Of a stretch of DNA of 64,000 nt, positions 24,726 through 32,450 are shown in pieces; position 1 is the first letter of the stretch, and each line of letters starts with the position of its first letter. Below the pieces are notes generated by a model. The model did not search any database. It saw nothing but the letters and a program-made list of their open reading frames with translations, and was not told where the DNA came from. The translations under genes were made by a program, and so were the position numbers. The stretch covers positions 181,409 to 245,408 of the forward strand of contig JACPAV010000004.1 in the NCBI GenBank assembly GCA_016180645.1, in the 5' to 3' direction. The DNA comes from Nitrospirota bacterium. GTDB lineage: Bacteria; JACPQY01.

Positions 24726-25409
24726 ATGAAGCGAGATTCCCTGTTCCTTGCTGCGGTACTCTGCTTCTTCTCGATCGGCTGCCCCACTCCCTACGAAGAA
24801 GCGGGCCTACGGGGTGGCTACCGAGACCTCCAAATCAAGCCGGGGGTGTTTTACGTCCAGGTGAATGGTAACGGTTTCACCCCGGAGATCACGCTAGTTG
24901 GCTATTTCCACCAAAGGGCAGGTGAATTGTGCAGAAGAGCAGGATTTTCCGACTACTCCGTGCTGTCGGAGGCCCATTCCTCGGAAAGCCAGAACATTGA
25001 GTTGGGGAAGAGCTACACCGGAACGACCAGTGGTCAGCTTTACGGCAACACCTACACGGGCCAGACGACCGTGCAAGAGCACGGCGGTGGAACCATTTCA
25101 GTTACGCGTTACCAAGTAAGCGGCTACGTCGGATGCCTCACCGCGAACACCGGGCGCGTGAGTGATACGCCGGCAGCCGTCCCCAGGAAGAACGATTCCA
25201 TGGACGTACCTACCAAGGCTGCGCCTCAGATTCCCCCGGTATCGCCAGTGCGCAAGCAAAGCGGATACTGCGTGACCGTTGCCCTCAAAGAACAACCCCG
25301 TGTGTATTGCTATCCGACTCTGGAAGAATGCCAGGGGTCTGCGGGCCGAATCTGTAAGAATGACCAGCAATGCGGCGTTTTGAGCAGCTGTGATCCAGGG
25401 GGAGATTGA
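24726..25409 (+). CDS. lipoprotein, CC0125/CC1285-like family
   Basis: 227 aa from ATG 24726. Lipoprotein signal with lipobox FFSIGCPTP (Cys about residue 19). The domain that follows reads GGYRDLQIKPGVFYVQVNGN, then EITLVGYFHQRAGELCRRAGFSDYSVLSE; the pattern of a GNG followed by a helix with RAxELC is that of a small family of proteobacterial lipoproteins of unknown role. A Gly/Thr-rich segment and a C-terminal Cys-rich segment (YCVTVALKEQPRVYCYPTLE, later CKNDQQCGVLSSC) follow. The upstream reading is excluded because it precedes the promoter. Confidence 0.7.
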   Translation: MKRDSLFLAAVLCFFSIGCPTPYEEAGLRGGYRDLQIKPGVFYVQVNGNGFTPEITLVGYFHQRAGELCRRAGFSDYSVLSEAHSSESQNIELGKSYTGTTSGQLYGNTYTGQTTVQEHGGGTISVTRYQVSGYVGCLTANTGRVSDTPAAVPRKNDSMDVPTKAAPQIPPVSPVRKQSGYCVTVALKEQPRVYCYPTLEECQGSAGRICKNDQQCGVLSSCDPGGD

Positions 25410-25487
25410 GACTCCAACTCATGGGGTAAGAAAAGGAAAACAGCGCTGCCTGTTCCGGGATTTCGAGGTTGCGCCTGGCGTCGACCG

Positions 25488-25616
25488 TCAGCCTGAATAG
25501 AAATGGGGGTCGAGTGCGCCAAGGAATTCTTTCCCCAGCCCCCGAGCTTGCTCGTCGTACCAAGCGACCGCTCCGTCAAGCTCCAGTTGGGCCAGCTCTA
25601 GAAAACGGACCTTCAA
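25488..25616 (-). pseudogene. truncated RelE/ParE-type toxin
   Basis: From TTG 25616, overlapping the antitoxin stop, 42 residues read MKVRFLELAQLELDGAVAWY then DEQARGLGKEFLGAL. This is the N-terminal half of a RelE/ParE toxin (the AWYxEQxxGLGxEF pattern), but it stops at TGA 25488 and no C-terminal half is visible in any frame. The toxin gene therefore looks decayed, leaving an orphan antitoxin. Confidence 0.55.
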
Positions 25617-25834
25617 GAGGGGCGATGCCTGGCCATGACCGATTCATACGATACCGTTCTGGCGCGGCCGGATTTGTAGGCCGCCCACCTCTTCCGGGCC
25701 TCTTTCGCCCAAACGCGATCGACCTCGGGGTCCGGTTTATCCAAACCCGCTAGAATGGCATCTACGAGTCGCAATTTGTCGGTGTCGGGCAGCGCCTCAA
25801 TCTCCTTCTCCAACTTCTTGGCCGCCTTCGTCAT
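25613..25834 (-). CDS. addiction-module antitoxin component
   Basis: 73 aa. Pattern: KLEKEIEALPDTDKLRLVDA, ILAGLDKPDPEVDRVWAKEA, then RKRWAAYKSGRARTVSYESV. This is the putative addiction module component family, antitoxins that pair with RelE/ParE toxins. AAGGAGG lies 6 nt before the ATG. The toxin frame immediately after it is truncated, so this antitoxin may be an orphan that still represses its promoter or protects against a homologous toxin. Confidence 0.82.
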   Translation of the reverse strand: MTKAAKKLEKEIEALPDTDKLRLVDAILAGLDKPDPEVDRVWAKEARKRWAAYKSGRARTVSYESVMARHRPS

Positions 25835-26030
25835 CTGGATCCTCCTTTTCAGGTTTGCTCGGTTGGGAAAAGACTACCGTATTCCTTCTGACCTTGGAAG
25901 CTGACTCGCTGCGGCATCGTGGTCCTGACGCCGCCACGGGGACCAAGGGTCAGACATGCCATTCTGTACGTCCTTGGAGTATCACGCGGGTTACCCGCGA
26001 ACCCGCATGACAAGAAATGGCCGGGAAGTC

Positions 26031-26378
26031 CTACCGGCCGAGGACGATATCGACGCCTTGAAGAATCTGCGCGAGGAAGCGCGGGGAAAGTTTACCGGCA
26101 CGCTCGGAAAGGAACACCCGATCGATGGCCACGATTTGCGAGGCGTTGGCTACGGAGTCCTTCGGCAGGCCGGTCGCTTCTGCACGAAGAAGAGTATTGC
26201 CAGGGGCCTCCGCCCAATTCAGATTGCTCGTGAGCAGCACGCAGACCAACGTGGCAATCCGACTCCTGTTCAGGGGGTCTCCTTGGACAACGATCACCGG
26301 TCTTCGGAATCCGGGCGCAGATTTTGTAGGTGTGGGCAAATCCGCCCACCAGATTTCTCCCTGGGCGGCTTCTACCAC
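26031..26378 (-). CDS. MazF/PemK-type endoribonuclease toxin
   Basis: 115 aa. The MazF fold is clear: QGEIWWADLPTPTKSAPGFR, RPVIVVQGDPLNRSRIATLV, CVLLTSNL, and a C-terminal helix LAQILQGVDIVLGR. MazF toxins cut mRNA at short motifs. The ATG overlaps the end of the preceding ribbon-helix-helix gene by 7 bp, a standard antitoxin-toxin order. Appears intact. Confidence 0.92.
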   Translation of the reverse strand: MVEAAQGEIWWADLPTPTKSAPGFRRPVIVVQGDPLNRSRIATLVCVLLTSNLNWAEAPGNTLLRAEATGLPKDSVANASQIVAIDRVFLSERAGKLSPRFLAQILQGVDIVLGR

Positions 26379-26608
26379 TCGTTGCGCTCCAAAGCGCGTC
26401 GGGCGGCGGCGGAAACGAATGAATCCTTGGGTGCGTCGATCCGTGAAAGGGCTTGGTTCATCCGGTCGGTAACCTCATCGGGTGCGTGGCGAGACAAGTA
26501 CTCCGAGAGCGCCTCGGAGTAGAGCCGACTGCGGGACTTGCGCGTGCGCCTCGCCTGGCGCTCGGCGGCCCGAAAAACCGTCTCGGGAACGGAGACCGCT
26601 GTGTTCAT
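26372..26608 (-). CDS. ribbon-helix-helix antitoxin of the MazF-type toxin
   Basis: 78 aa. MNTAVSVPETVFRAAERQAR begins the ribbon-helix-helix DNA-binding fold; the Arg-rich helix RRTRKSRSRLYSEALSEYLS follows, and the acidic C-terminal half would neutralise the toxin. It overlaps the toxin gene by 7 bp. The ATG is 6 nt from its -10 hexamer. Confidence 0.88.
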   Translation of the reverse strand: MNTAVSVPETVFRAAERQARRTRKSRSRLYSEALSEYLSRHAPDEVTDRMNQALSRIDAPKDSFVSAAARRALERNEW

Positions 26609-26614
26609 ACCTCT

Positions 26615-26643
26615 AGTATAACCGTCGCGTCCGAGGCCCGCAA
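26615..26643 (-). promoter_or_regulatory. promoter of the MazEF-like pair
   Basis: Minus strand TTGCGG (26643-26638), 17-nt spacer, TATACT (26620-26615), 6 nt, ATG 26608. Leaderless type. Confidence 0.72.
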
Positions 26644-26670
26644 CCGTCGAGGCATCCCGGTTGTGGAAAC

Positions 26671-27714
26671 CTATTTGAAAGAGCAGGAATCAGCCTTGGA
26701 AAGATCGCGAGGGATGTTGAGCGTGGCCAGGCCGATGCGTTCGGTGCCCTCTCTCCAGCCGTCGCGGGCGTTGTAGTACATCCAGAGTTGGTTGCCGACG
26801 CGCCTCACGTCGAATGCGTACACGAAGGCCGATTTCCAGCCGTCGCCCTCCGGACCCACAACGGGGCGGTCGCAGACCTTCCCCCATGCGAGTCCGTCAT
26901 CCGATGAAAGGATTCCGATCGCGGAGCGGGAGTGCCCTTCTGCGTCGTGAAAAATCCCGTTGCTGAAGGCTAGCCATCGGCCCCGCCACTTCTCGTCGAA
27001 TACTTTGATGGATCCTGCCGCTTGATTTCGGTACGGATCGTCCGATCGCGGTTCCAAGATCGGCGCCGGATGTTTTTCAAAAGGTCCCTCCGGGCTTGAG
27101 GCCATCGCCCGCCCGATGTACTTCGGCTCCGAGAATCCCGTGTCGCTTTGGAGCACGCCGTTGGCGCTGTAGTAGAGCCAGTACTCAGTTCCTGTTTTCA
27201 TGATGAAGGGATTCCCATTCGTGGACTGGAAACCGATTTCCCAATTGAGCGAGGGCTCCAGCACAGTGGTCGGAGTGGACCAATCCGTCAGATTGCTCGA
27301 AGTACGGATCTGCAAGGAAGACCGATCGAGTGTCAGGCTCTGAAAGGATTCGTAGAACAGGTAGAACATGCCACCTTCCGGATAGAGATACGGACGGGCG
27401 CCGGCGAAGAGGGGCGGACCGGCCGTCACGCGGTCCCAGTGAACGCCGTCGATGGACTGATAGTGATGGATCCCCAGCAGGCTGTGGGCGAACAGGTGCC
27501 ACTTTCGATCCGGCGCCTTTTCCGGCAAGAGCACGGTGGGGTCGGCGATGATCGATTCCGGCTTGGGCGGCTCAATGAGCGGATTTTCCGGATGGTCCTT
27601 CCACCCGGTGCATAGACAGCCGGAGGGCTCAGGGCCATCCTCGATTTTCGCATCGCATCCCGCACCGGCCAGGGCGAGCAGAACAAGACAACCCGTTTGC
27701 ATGCCGAACTTCAT
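26671..27714 (-). CDS. five-bladed beta-propeller lipoprotein, GH43-like
   Basis: 347 aa. Lipoprotein signal with lipobox ALAGAGCDAK (Cys about residue 20). The mature part shows repeated blades: DPTVLLPEKAPDRKWHLFAH, SSLLGIHHYQSIDGVHW-like stretches, YPEGGMFYLFYESF, TGTEYWLYYSANG and RRVGNQLWMYYNARDGW. These are typical of the GH43/GH32/GH62 propeller superfamily of glycan-active proteins, where an acidic triad sits in the centre. I cannot confirm the catalytic acids, so it may bind or cleave glycans. No neighbouring polysaccharide-use genes. Confidence 0.72.
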   Translation of the reverse strand: MKFGMQTGCLVLLALAGAGCDAKIEDGPEPSGCLCTGWKDHPENPLIEPPKPESIIADPTVLLPEKAPDRKWHLFAHSLLGIHHYQSIDGVHWDRVTAGPPLFAGARPYLYPEGGMFYLFYESFQSLTLDRSSLQIRTSSNLTDWSTPTTVLEPSLNWEIGFQSTNGNPFIMKTGTEYWLYYSANGVLQSDTGFSEPKYIGRAMASSPEGPFEKHPAPILEPRSDDPYRNQAAGSIKVFDEKWRGRWLAFSNGIFHDAEGHSRSAIGILSSDDGLAWGKVCDRPVVGPEGDGWKSAFVYAFDVRRVGNQLWMYYNARDGWREGTERIGLATLNIPRDLSKADSCSFK

Positions 27715-27786
27715 GATTCGTCAGTCTGACGCACCCGCCACCGCCACGCAACGGATTCCCGCAACGGACGGCGCCCTTCGCGCGCA

Positions 27787-27827
27787 TGGTACCTGGCCTA
27801 GGACGGCTTGGTACCACGCTATGTCGC
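27787..27827 (-). repeat. diverged inverted copy of the 69-bp repeat
   Basis: On the minus strand this reads GCGACATAGCGTGG then CCGTCCTAGGC, a degenerate match to the right half of the repeat at 27837-27905. The two copies face each other and form a long imperfect palindrome upstream of the radical SAM gene. Confidence 0.45.
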
Positions 27828-27836
27828 CCCGCTAGG

Positions 27837-27905
27837 CCATGGTCCATGCCGCGCCATCCGTGGCGCGGCGACATCGCATGGCCCCGTACCTTCCTTGGCA
27901 CGGGG
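27837..27905 (+). repeat. 69-bp two-hairpin repeat, copy 1
   Basis: Same length as, and very similar to, 55608-55676. Hairpin 1 GCCGCGCC/GGCGCGGC, invariant linker GACATCGCATGG, hairpin 2 starting CCCCGT and ending ACGGGG. It is flanked by CCATG. Confidence 0.8.
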
Positions 27906-27924
27906 AAGGCGGGGCAATGCCCCG

Positions 27925-27933
27925 TGGTATACT
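27925..27933 (+). promoter_or_regulatory. extended -10 promoter of the radical SAM gene
   Basis: TGG-TATACT (27925-27933) ends 6 nt before GTG 27940. It lies immediately after the repeat hairpins, including a GGGGCAATGCCCC hairpin at about 27911-27923. Confidence 0.65.
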
Positions 27934-27939
27934 GACCGC

Positions 27940-29727
27940 GTGATCGATTTCCGTCTGGAAAAGAAGCGCCGGAAACTTCTGGCGGATGAAACGGGCACGA
28001 TCCACAAACAGGGAGCCGGCTACTCCGTGGCCCTTGTCTACCCGAACGTCTACTCCGTCGGCATGGGGAATCTCGGGTTCCAGGCCGTCTACGGCTACCT
28101 CAACGGCCTCGACGGTGTTTCTTGTGAGCGAGCGTTTCTCCCGGACCACGAGGATCTTCCGCTCTACGAGAAACATGATACCCATCTTTTCACGCTTGAG
28201 TCCGGACGGCCCATCACCGCATTTGACCTGCTCGCCTTTTCCATTTCATTCGAGGATGATCTCCTGAATCTCCCGCGGCTCTTCCGGCTCTCTCGCCTGC
28301 CGCTTCTTGCCCGGGCGAGGAGCGATCGACATCCTCTCGTGCTCGGGGGCGGCATGTGCGCGTTCATGAATCCCGAACCGATGGCGCCGATGATGGATTT
28401 CCTTTTCCTTGGAGAGGCCGAGGCGGGGATTTCGGAAGTGCTTGAAGCCCTGCTGTCCGTCGAACGAGGGAGTGGAAACCGCGAAGAGGCCCTGACCGCA
28501 CTGCTTCGTGTTCCGGGAGTCTATGTGCCCCGCTCCTACGAGGTTGTTTACGATGAGCGAGCCTGGGTCTCGGAGCGCCGGCCGCTCAAGGGCGCGCCGA
28601 CGATCATTTCCAAGCTCCGGGCTGAAATGCTCAAGGGATTTGTCACCAAGAGCGTCGTCTACACGCCGAACAGCGATTTCGGCGCGATGCATCTTGTCGA
28701 AGTCACCCGAGGCTGCGGCTGGCGTTGCCGATTCTGCGCCGAAGGCTACACGTACCTCCCGCCGCGGACGTACGATGCAGACGCTATTTTGCGGACGCTC
28801 CCCCAGGGTGAGGGTATTCGCAAGGTGGGGCTCGTAGGCACCTCCCTTCCCGAGCATCCACACCTCCTCGAACTGCTCCGGGGGGCGGCGCTGGATCAGC
28901 GCACGGTGTGTACGGCAAGTTTGAGGATGGACGGCGCGAATCGCGAGGTGTTGACTCGGATGTCCGAGGGCGCTCAAAAGACGCTGACCATCGCCCCGGA
29001 GGCCGGGAACGAACGCATGCGGCGCGTCATCAACAAGCCGATCTCGGACGCCGCCCTCTTTCGTTCGGTCGAAACGGCGATGGACTGTGGGATCAAACAC
29101 ATCAAGCTCTATTTCATCGTCGGCCTGCCGTTCGAGGAAGATGAGGACGTGAAAGATGTAGCCCGCCTCGGTGAACACATCTGGGGTCTGATCCAATCGA
29201 AGAGCCGTCACGCGGACTCCAAACTGACCCTGAGCGTCAATCCGTTCATCCCGAAGCCGTCGACGCCCTTCCAATGGTGTGGACTGAAACCCGAGCCTGA
29301 GCTGAAGAGAAAGGTCGCGTCGATTAAGAACGGCTTGGCCCACATCGAGCGGGTGCATGTGAGTGGATACTCGCCCAGGCAGGCCGTCCTTCAAAGTCTT
29401 CTGTCGATCGGCGATCGGCGTGTGGGGGAAGCCATGGCCAACGCTGCGGGCGACCAGGGTTCGGCACGGGGACACTGGGCCGCGGAGTTTCCGCCGAAAG
29501 ACTGGATCGTCCATCGGGCAAAGGATGTTGGGGAAACGCTCCCGTGGGATTTCATCGATCACGGAGTACGCAAATCGTTTCTGGTTGATGAATACCGGCG
29601 CGCCGAGGCGGAGGTTCGCACGCGCGCGTGCCACGTCCCCACGTGCCGCATCTGTGGGGTCTGCACAGATGAGTCTGCATCGGCCGTTGCCCCTGGACAT
29701 GAACACCGGGCCGGGGGGTCCATGTGA
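27940..29727 (+). CDS. radical SAM protein with B12-binding-like N-terminal domain (TIGR03960-type)
   Basis: 595 aa from GTG 27940. The N-terminal domain (SVALVYPNVYSVGMGNLGFQ, later LVLGGGMCAFMNPEPMAP) resembles a cobalamin-binding domain. The radical SAM core carries Cys259, Cys263 and Cys266 in RGCGWRCRFCAEG, with TIAPEAGNERMRRVINK further on, typical of the YgiQ/TIGR03960 group. The C-terminus ends with a Cys-rich segment, CHVPTCRICGVC. The reaction is unknown; related proteins act in RNA modification or tetrapyrrole-linked pathways. The downstream GT9 gene overlaps (GTGA). Confidence 0.9.
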   Translation: MIDFRLEKKRRKLLADETGTIHKQGAGYSVALVYPNVYSVGMGNLGFQAVYGYLNGLDGVSCERAFLPDHEDLPLYEKHDTHLFTLESGRPITAFDLLAFSISFEDDLLNLPRLFRLSRLPLLARARSDRHPLVLGGGMCAFMNPEPMAPMMDFLFLGEAEAGISEVLEALLSVERGSGNREEALTALLRVPGVYVPRSYEVVYDERAWVSERRPLKGAPTIISKLRAEMLKGFVTKSVVYTPNSDFGAMHLVEVTRGCGWRCRFCAEGYTYLPPRTYDADAILRTLPQGEGIRKVGLVGTSLPEHPHLLELLRGAALDQRTVCTASLRMDGANREVLTRMSEGAQKTLTIAPEAGNERMRRVINKPISDAALFRSVETAMDCGIKHIKLYFIVGLPFEEDEDVKDVARLGEHIWGLIQSKSRHADSKLTLSVNPFIPKPSTPFQWCGLKPEPELKRKVASIKNGLAHIERVHVSGYSPRQAVLQSLLSIGDRRVGEAMANAAGDQGSARGHWAAEFPPKDWIVHRAKDVGETLPWDFIDHGVRKSFLVDEYRRAEAEVRTRACHVPTCRICGVCTDESASAVAPGHEHRAGGSM

Positions 29728-30740
29728 ACGCCGAGCGCGTGCTTTTCATCCGGCTCAGTTCGCTCGGCGATGTGCTACGGACGCTTCCGACGATGGCCGC
29801 GTTCAAGTCGGCCTTCCCCCAAACGACGGTCGGCTTCCTCACATCGGAGTCGTACGCGTTTCTGAGGGGCGGCCTGACGTTTGTCGACAAATTTCATTTC
29901 TGGTACTCGGGCCGTCGCTCCGAAGTCATCCGCGAAATCCGGAGGGAGCGATACGAACGCAGTTACAATCTCCATCCCATCCTAAGGGCGGGGCTGATCT
30001 CAGCCATGCTGGGCATTCGGGAACGCTACGGTTTCGGGCCGGCTCTCGATCGGGAGGGCGGATTCCTCTTTTCCAACCACAGGGTGAATGTCCTGCCCTG
30101 CACTCATCGCCTCGACCAGACCGTTGAGTTGGTCAAGGCCTCCGGGGCAAGCTTGGAGCCTGTGCTGCGACCATTTGCCCTTGCGCCGAATCAGACACCC
30201 GAAGCCGTTACGCGACTGTTGGATCGGGAGAAGTTGGGACCCCAGCCGTTCGCCGTGTTCATTCCGGGCTCAAGCCCAGGGGCGACGGAAAAGAGATGGC
30301 CGCATCCATCGTACGCGGAGTTGGGTCGGCGGCTCGCATCGAGATTCAAGCTGTCCGTGTTCGTCCTGCCCGGATTGGGTGAGACGGCTCTTGCCGCGGA
30401 GGTGATGCGGGGGACGGACTCAGCCGGGCGGGTGGTTCCAGAATTGCGATTGGAGGAGATCGCCTCCCTTCTGTCCCGGGCTCGGATGGTTGTGGGGGGT
30501 GACACGGGACTGACCCATCTGGCGAACACGATGGGGGTGCCCTCGCTGATGATCTTCGGACCGACCGACCCTGCGGTCTACTCCCCCCGAATCGGAAAGT
30601 TCGAATGCTTGGGTGGTCGACCGGGAGCAGGACGGCCCCATCGTGGGGCCAGCCGTCGCGCCGCGCCGCCGACGTCCAGCATCAGCGTCAATCAAGCCTT
30701 CGATGCCTGCGCGCGGTTGCTTGACCGGACGCGAGTCTGA
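29724..30740 (+). CDS. GT9-family glycosyltransferase, heptosyltransferase-like
   Basis: 338 aa. N-terminal VLFIRLSSLGDVLRTLPT, FIPGSSPGATEKRWP at about 180, and GGDTGLTHLANTMGVPSLM with FGPTDP near 255-285 are the signatures of family 9 enzymes that add heptose from ADP-heptose to lipid A-core. In these the GxTDP segment near the C-terminus contacts the donor. The GTG start overlaps the radical SAM stop. A role in LPS inner core is likely and agrees with the presence of lptD. Confidence 0.88.
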   Translation: MNAERVLFIRLSSLGDVLRTLPTMAAFKSAFPQTTVGFLTSESYAFLRGGLTFVDKFHFWYSGRRSEVIREIRRERYERSYNLHPILRAGLISAMLGIRERYGFGPALDREGGFLFSNHRVNVLPCTHRLDQTVELVKASGASLEPVLRPFALAPNQTPEAVTRLLDREKLGPQPFAVFIPGSSPGATEKRWPHPSYAELGRRLASRFKLSVFVLPGLGETALAAEVMRGTDSAGRVVPELRLEEIASLLSRARMVVGGDTGLTHLANTMGVPSLMIFGPTDPAVYSPRIGKFECLGGRPGAGRPHRGASRRAAPPTSSISVNQAFDACARLLDRTRV

Positions 30741-30753
30741 CAACCTAAAATCG

Positions 30754-32355
30754 CTATAAAGGGAACAGCGTTGTAGCTTGGGTGATGGCTGGGGAGTGAG
30801 GAAGATCCGGCAAACCGGTCCTTCCGGAGAACACCCTCCCCCGTAAATCGTCGGCTAGGGAAGCAAGCCGGCGGCTCAGGTCGGGATGGTTGAACTGAGT
30901 GCAGTAGGAGAAGAGCTCCGTGGCCGCCAGTCGATGAATCCAAGTTTCTGATTCTCCTGATCTTCCGGCCAATTCCAAGCATCGACGGAGAAATCGGCGT
31001 GAAAAATCAGACTGGCGAGTGAGGAGGGCCCATTTTAGAAGCTCGAACCACGCCGCCGGCATGTCCCCACTCTGGAGGGCGGCGTGGAGGGAGACGATGC
31101 GCTCGCGAGCGAAAGCCGAATCCTCCAGACTCATCATGGCCTTGGGGTGCTGTTGGACCTGGAGATCGATCCAGGTGATGAGATCGGCGGCCGGCAGCGG
31201 CAGCGCCCCCTGGGCCAAACATCTCTCCACGCCATCGAAAAAATCGCTCCAACGTCCACGGGTAAGAAATTCAAAAGTGTCATGCCACGGCCCCTCTGCC
31301 GGATCGACCTGGAGCGGCCGACGTTCGCGGATCTTCCCTTTCTCATCCCACAACTTCAAGAATAGGGCCTCGTGCTTTGCCGCGGTGACCGGTGCATCGA
31401 AATCGCGCGCGCGGCGTCGCGCTGCCTCAATGAACCGGGGTACGATCGGGCCGTCTGATGCGACGTCTCTCCAAAGTGCGGCGACGACCGAACCTGCTTC
31501 TTCCAGGTTCCCTCGGGTGTAGTGAAACCCGCTCGTCCCGTTCTGAACGATTTCTCCCGGTCCCTCCAGGTTTGCGACAATGGGAATCAGGCCGCAGGCC
31601 ATGGCTTCGACGACCATGTAGCCGAACGCCTCATCTCGCGGAGCCAGGTGAATAAACAGATCGGCCTGATTCAAGATTTCGGGAACGTCGTTCCGCCAGC
31701 CCCAATAGCGATGGAGTTCGGTCGATGGCCCATCGGTGCCCACCGTCCAGCCGACCGCAGGGACCCCTGCGCCTCGGAGGAGGCCCACCAGGCGCTCCAT
31801 TCCCGCCGGATCCACGTCATACGGATAACCGACCTGAACGAGGATCAGCCGGTCCTTCTTTGCAATCTTCACCCGGTCGGTCCGGAATCGCCCGAGATCG
31901 ATCCCGCTGTAGATGACGCTCGTCCGGGAGGAATCCGGTTGGAGACGGGCCACGCTCTGGGAGACGCAGATGGTCCAATCGACAAAATCATACTGTTGGC
32001 AGGGATTCGGATTTTCCACCCGCTCTACGATGAGCGGCACGCCGGCTTTGTGCGCCGCCATGAATCCCGTGTGATGAAACCCGCCGTGACTGATCACGGC
32101 GACGTCGACGTTTCGTAGCGAATCCACGAAGTCCTCGAACCGGGCGAGACCGTCAAGAATCCTGGCCCCGGTGGCGGCTTCGATTTGCGCCTTCATGTCG
32201 GCCGGCGCCTTCAACGCCGTGTGGCCGGACTGGGAGAAATTCTCTTTGGACGAATGGCAGAGCAGCGTGTATTCGCTCCAGTTGATTCCGGTGATCCGGC
32301 TGTAGTCCTGCTGCCAGCTCATGTGGGCCAGACGGAGGGGCAATGCAGACCGCAT
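30754..32355 (-). CDS. GT4-type glycosyltransferase with C-terminal helical extension
   Basis: 533 aa. Residues 1-320 have the GT-B fold: MSWQQDYSRITGINWSEY, TSVIYSGIDLGRFR, VQVGYPYDV, and the donor-site motif FGYMVVEAMACGLIPIVA then EGPGEI. The last 200 residues are helical and have no obvious family. The ATG at 32355 (a GTG precedes it at 32358) lies 5 nt after a TAACCT hexamer. Sugar donor and acceptor unknown. It converges with the GT9 gene, 13 bp apart, and is transcribed divergently from the secreted hydrolase gene. Confidence 0.82.
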   Translation of the reverse strand: MRSALPLRLAHMSWQQDYSRITGINWSEYTLLCHSSKENFSQSGHTALKAPADMKAQIEAATGARILDGLARFEDFVDSLRNVDVAVISHGGFHHTGFMAAHKAGVPLIVERVENPNPCQQYDFVDWTICVSQSVARLQPDSSRTSVIYSGIDLGRFRTDRVKIAKKDRLILVQVGYPYDVDPAGMERLVGLLRGAGVPAVGWTVGTDGPSTELHRYWGWRNDVPEILNQADLFIHLAPRDEAFGYMVVEAMACGLIPIVANLEGPGEIVQNGTSGFHYTRGNLEEAGSVVAALWRDVASDGPIVPRFIEAARRRARDFDAPVTAAKHEALFLKLWDEKGKIRERRPLQVDPAEGPWHDTFEFLTRGRWSDFFDGVERCLAQGALPLPAADLITWIDLQVQQHPKAMMSLEDSAFARERIVSLHAALQSGDMPAAWFELLKWALLTRQSDFSRRFLRRCLELAGRSGESETWIHRLAATELFSYCTQFNHPDLSRRLASLADDLRGRVFSGRTGLPDLPHSPAITQATTLFPL

Positions 32356-32450
32356 CACATAGGTTATCGGCGGCGCCGGACAGGAACTTGATTCGAGACC
32401 TCCTCCCGCGGGATGGCCGACCGAGGCCGATTTTGGTACCGTGCTCCCTC

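Noticed and set aside
24299-24871. 190-aa plus-strand frame starting inside a two-hairpin repeat
   Set aside because: Starts in a repeat, low-complexity translation, overlaps a promoter and the lipoprotein gene in another frame.
25488-25490. Second possible selenocysteine TGA at the end of the truncated toxin
   Set aside because: RelE/ParE toxins have no Cys at this position and the frame after the stop does not resume the family.
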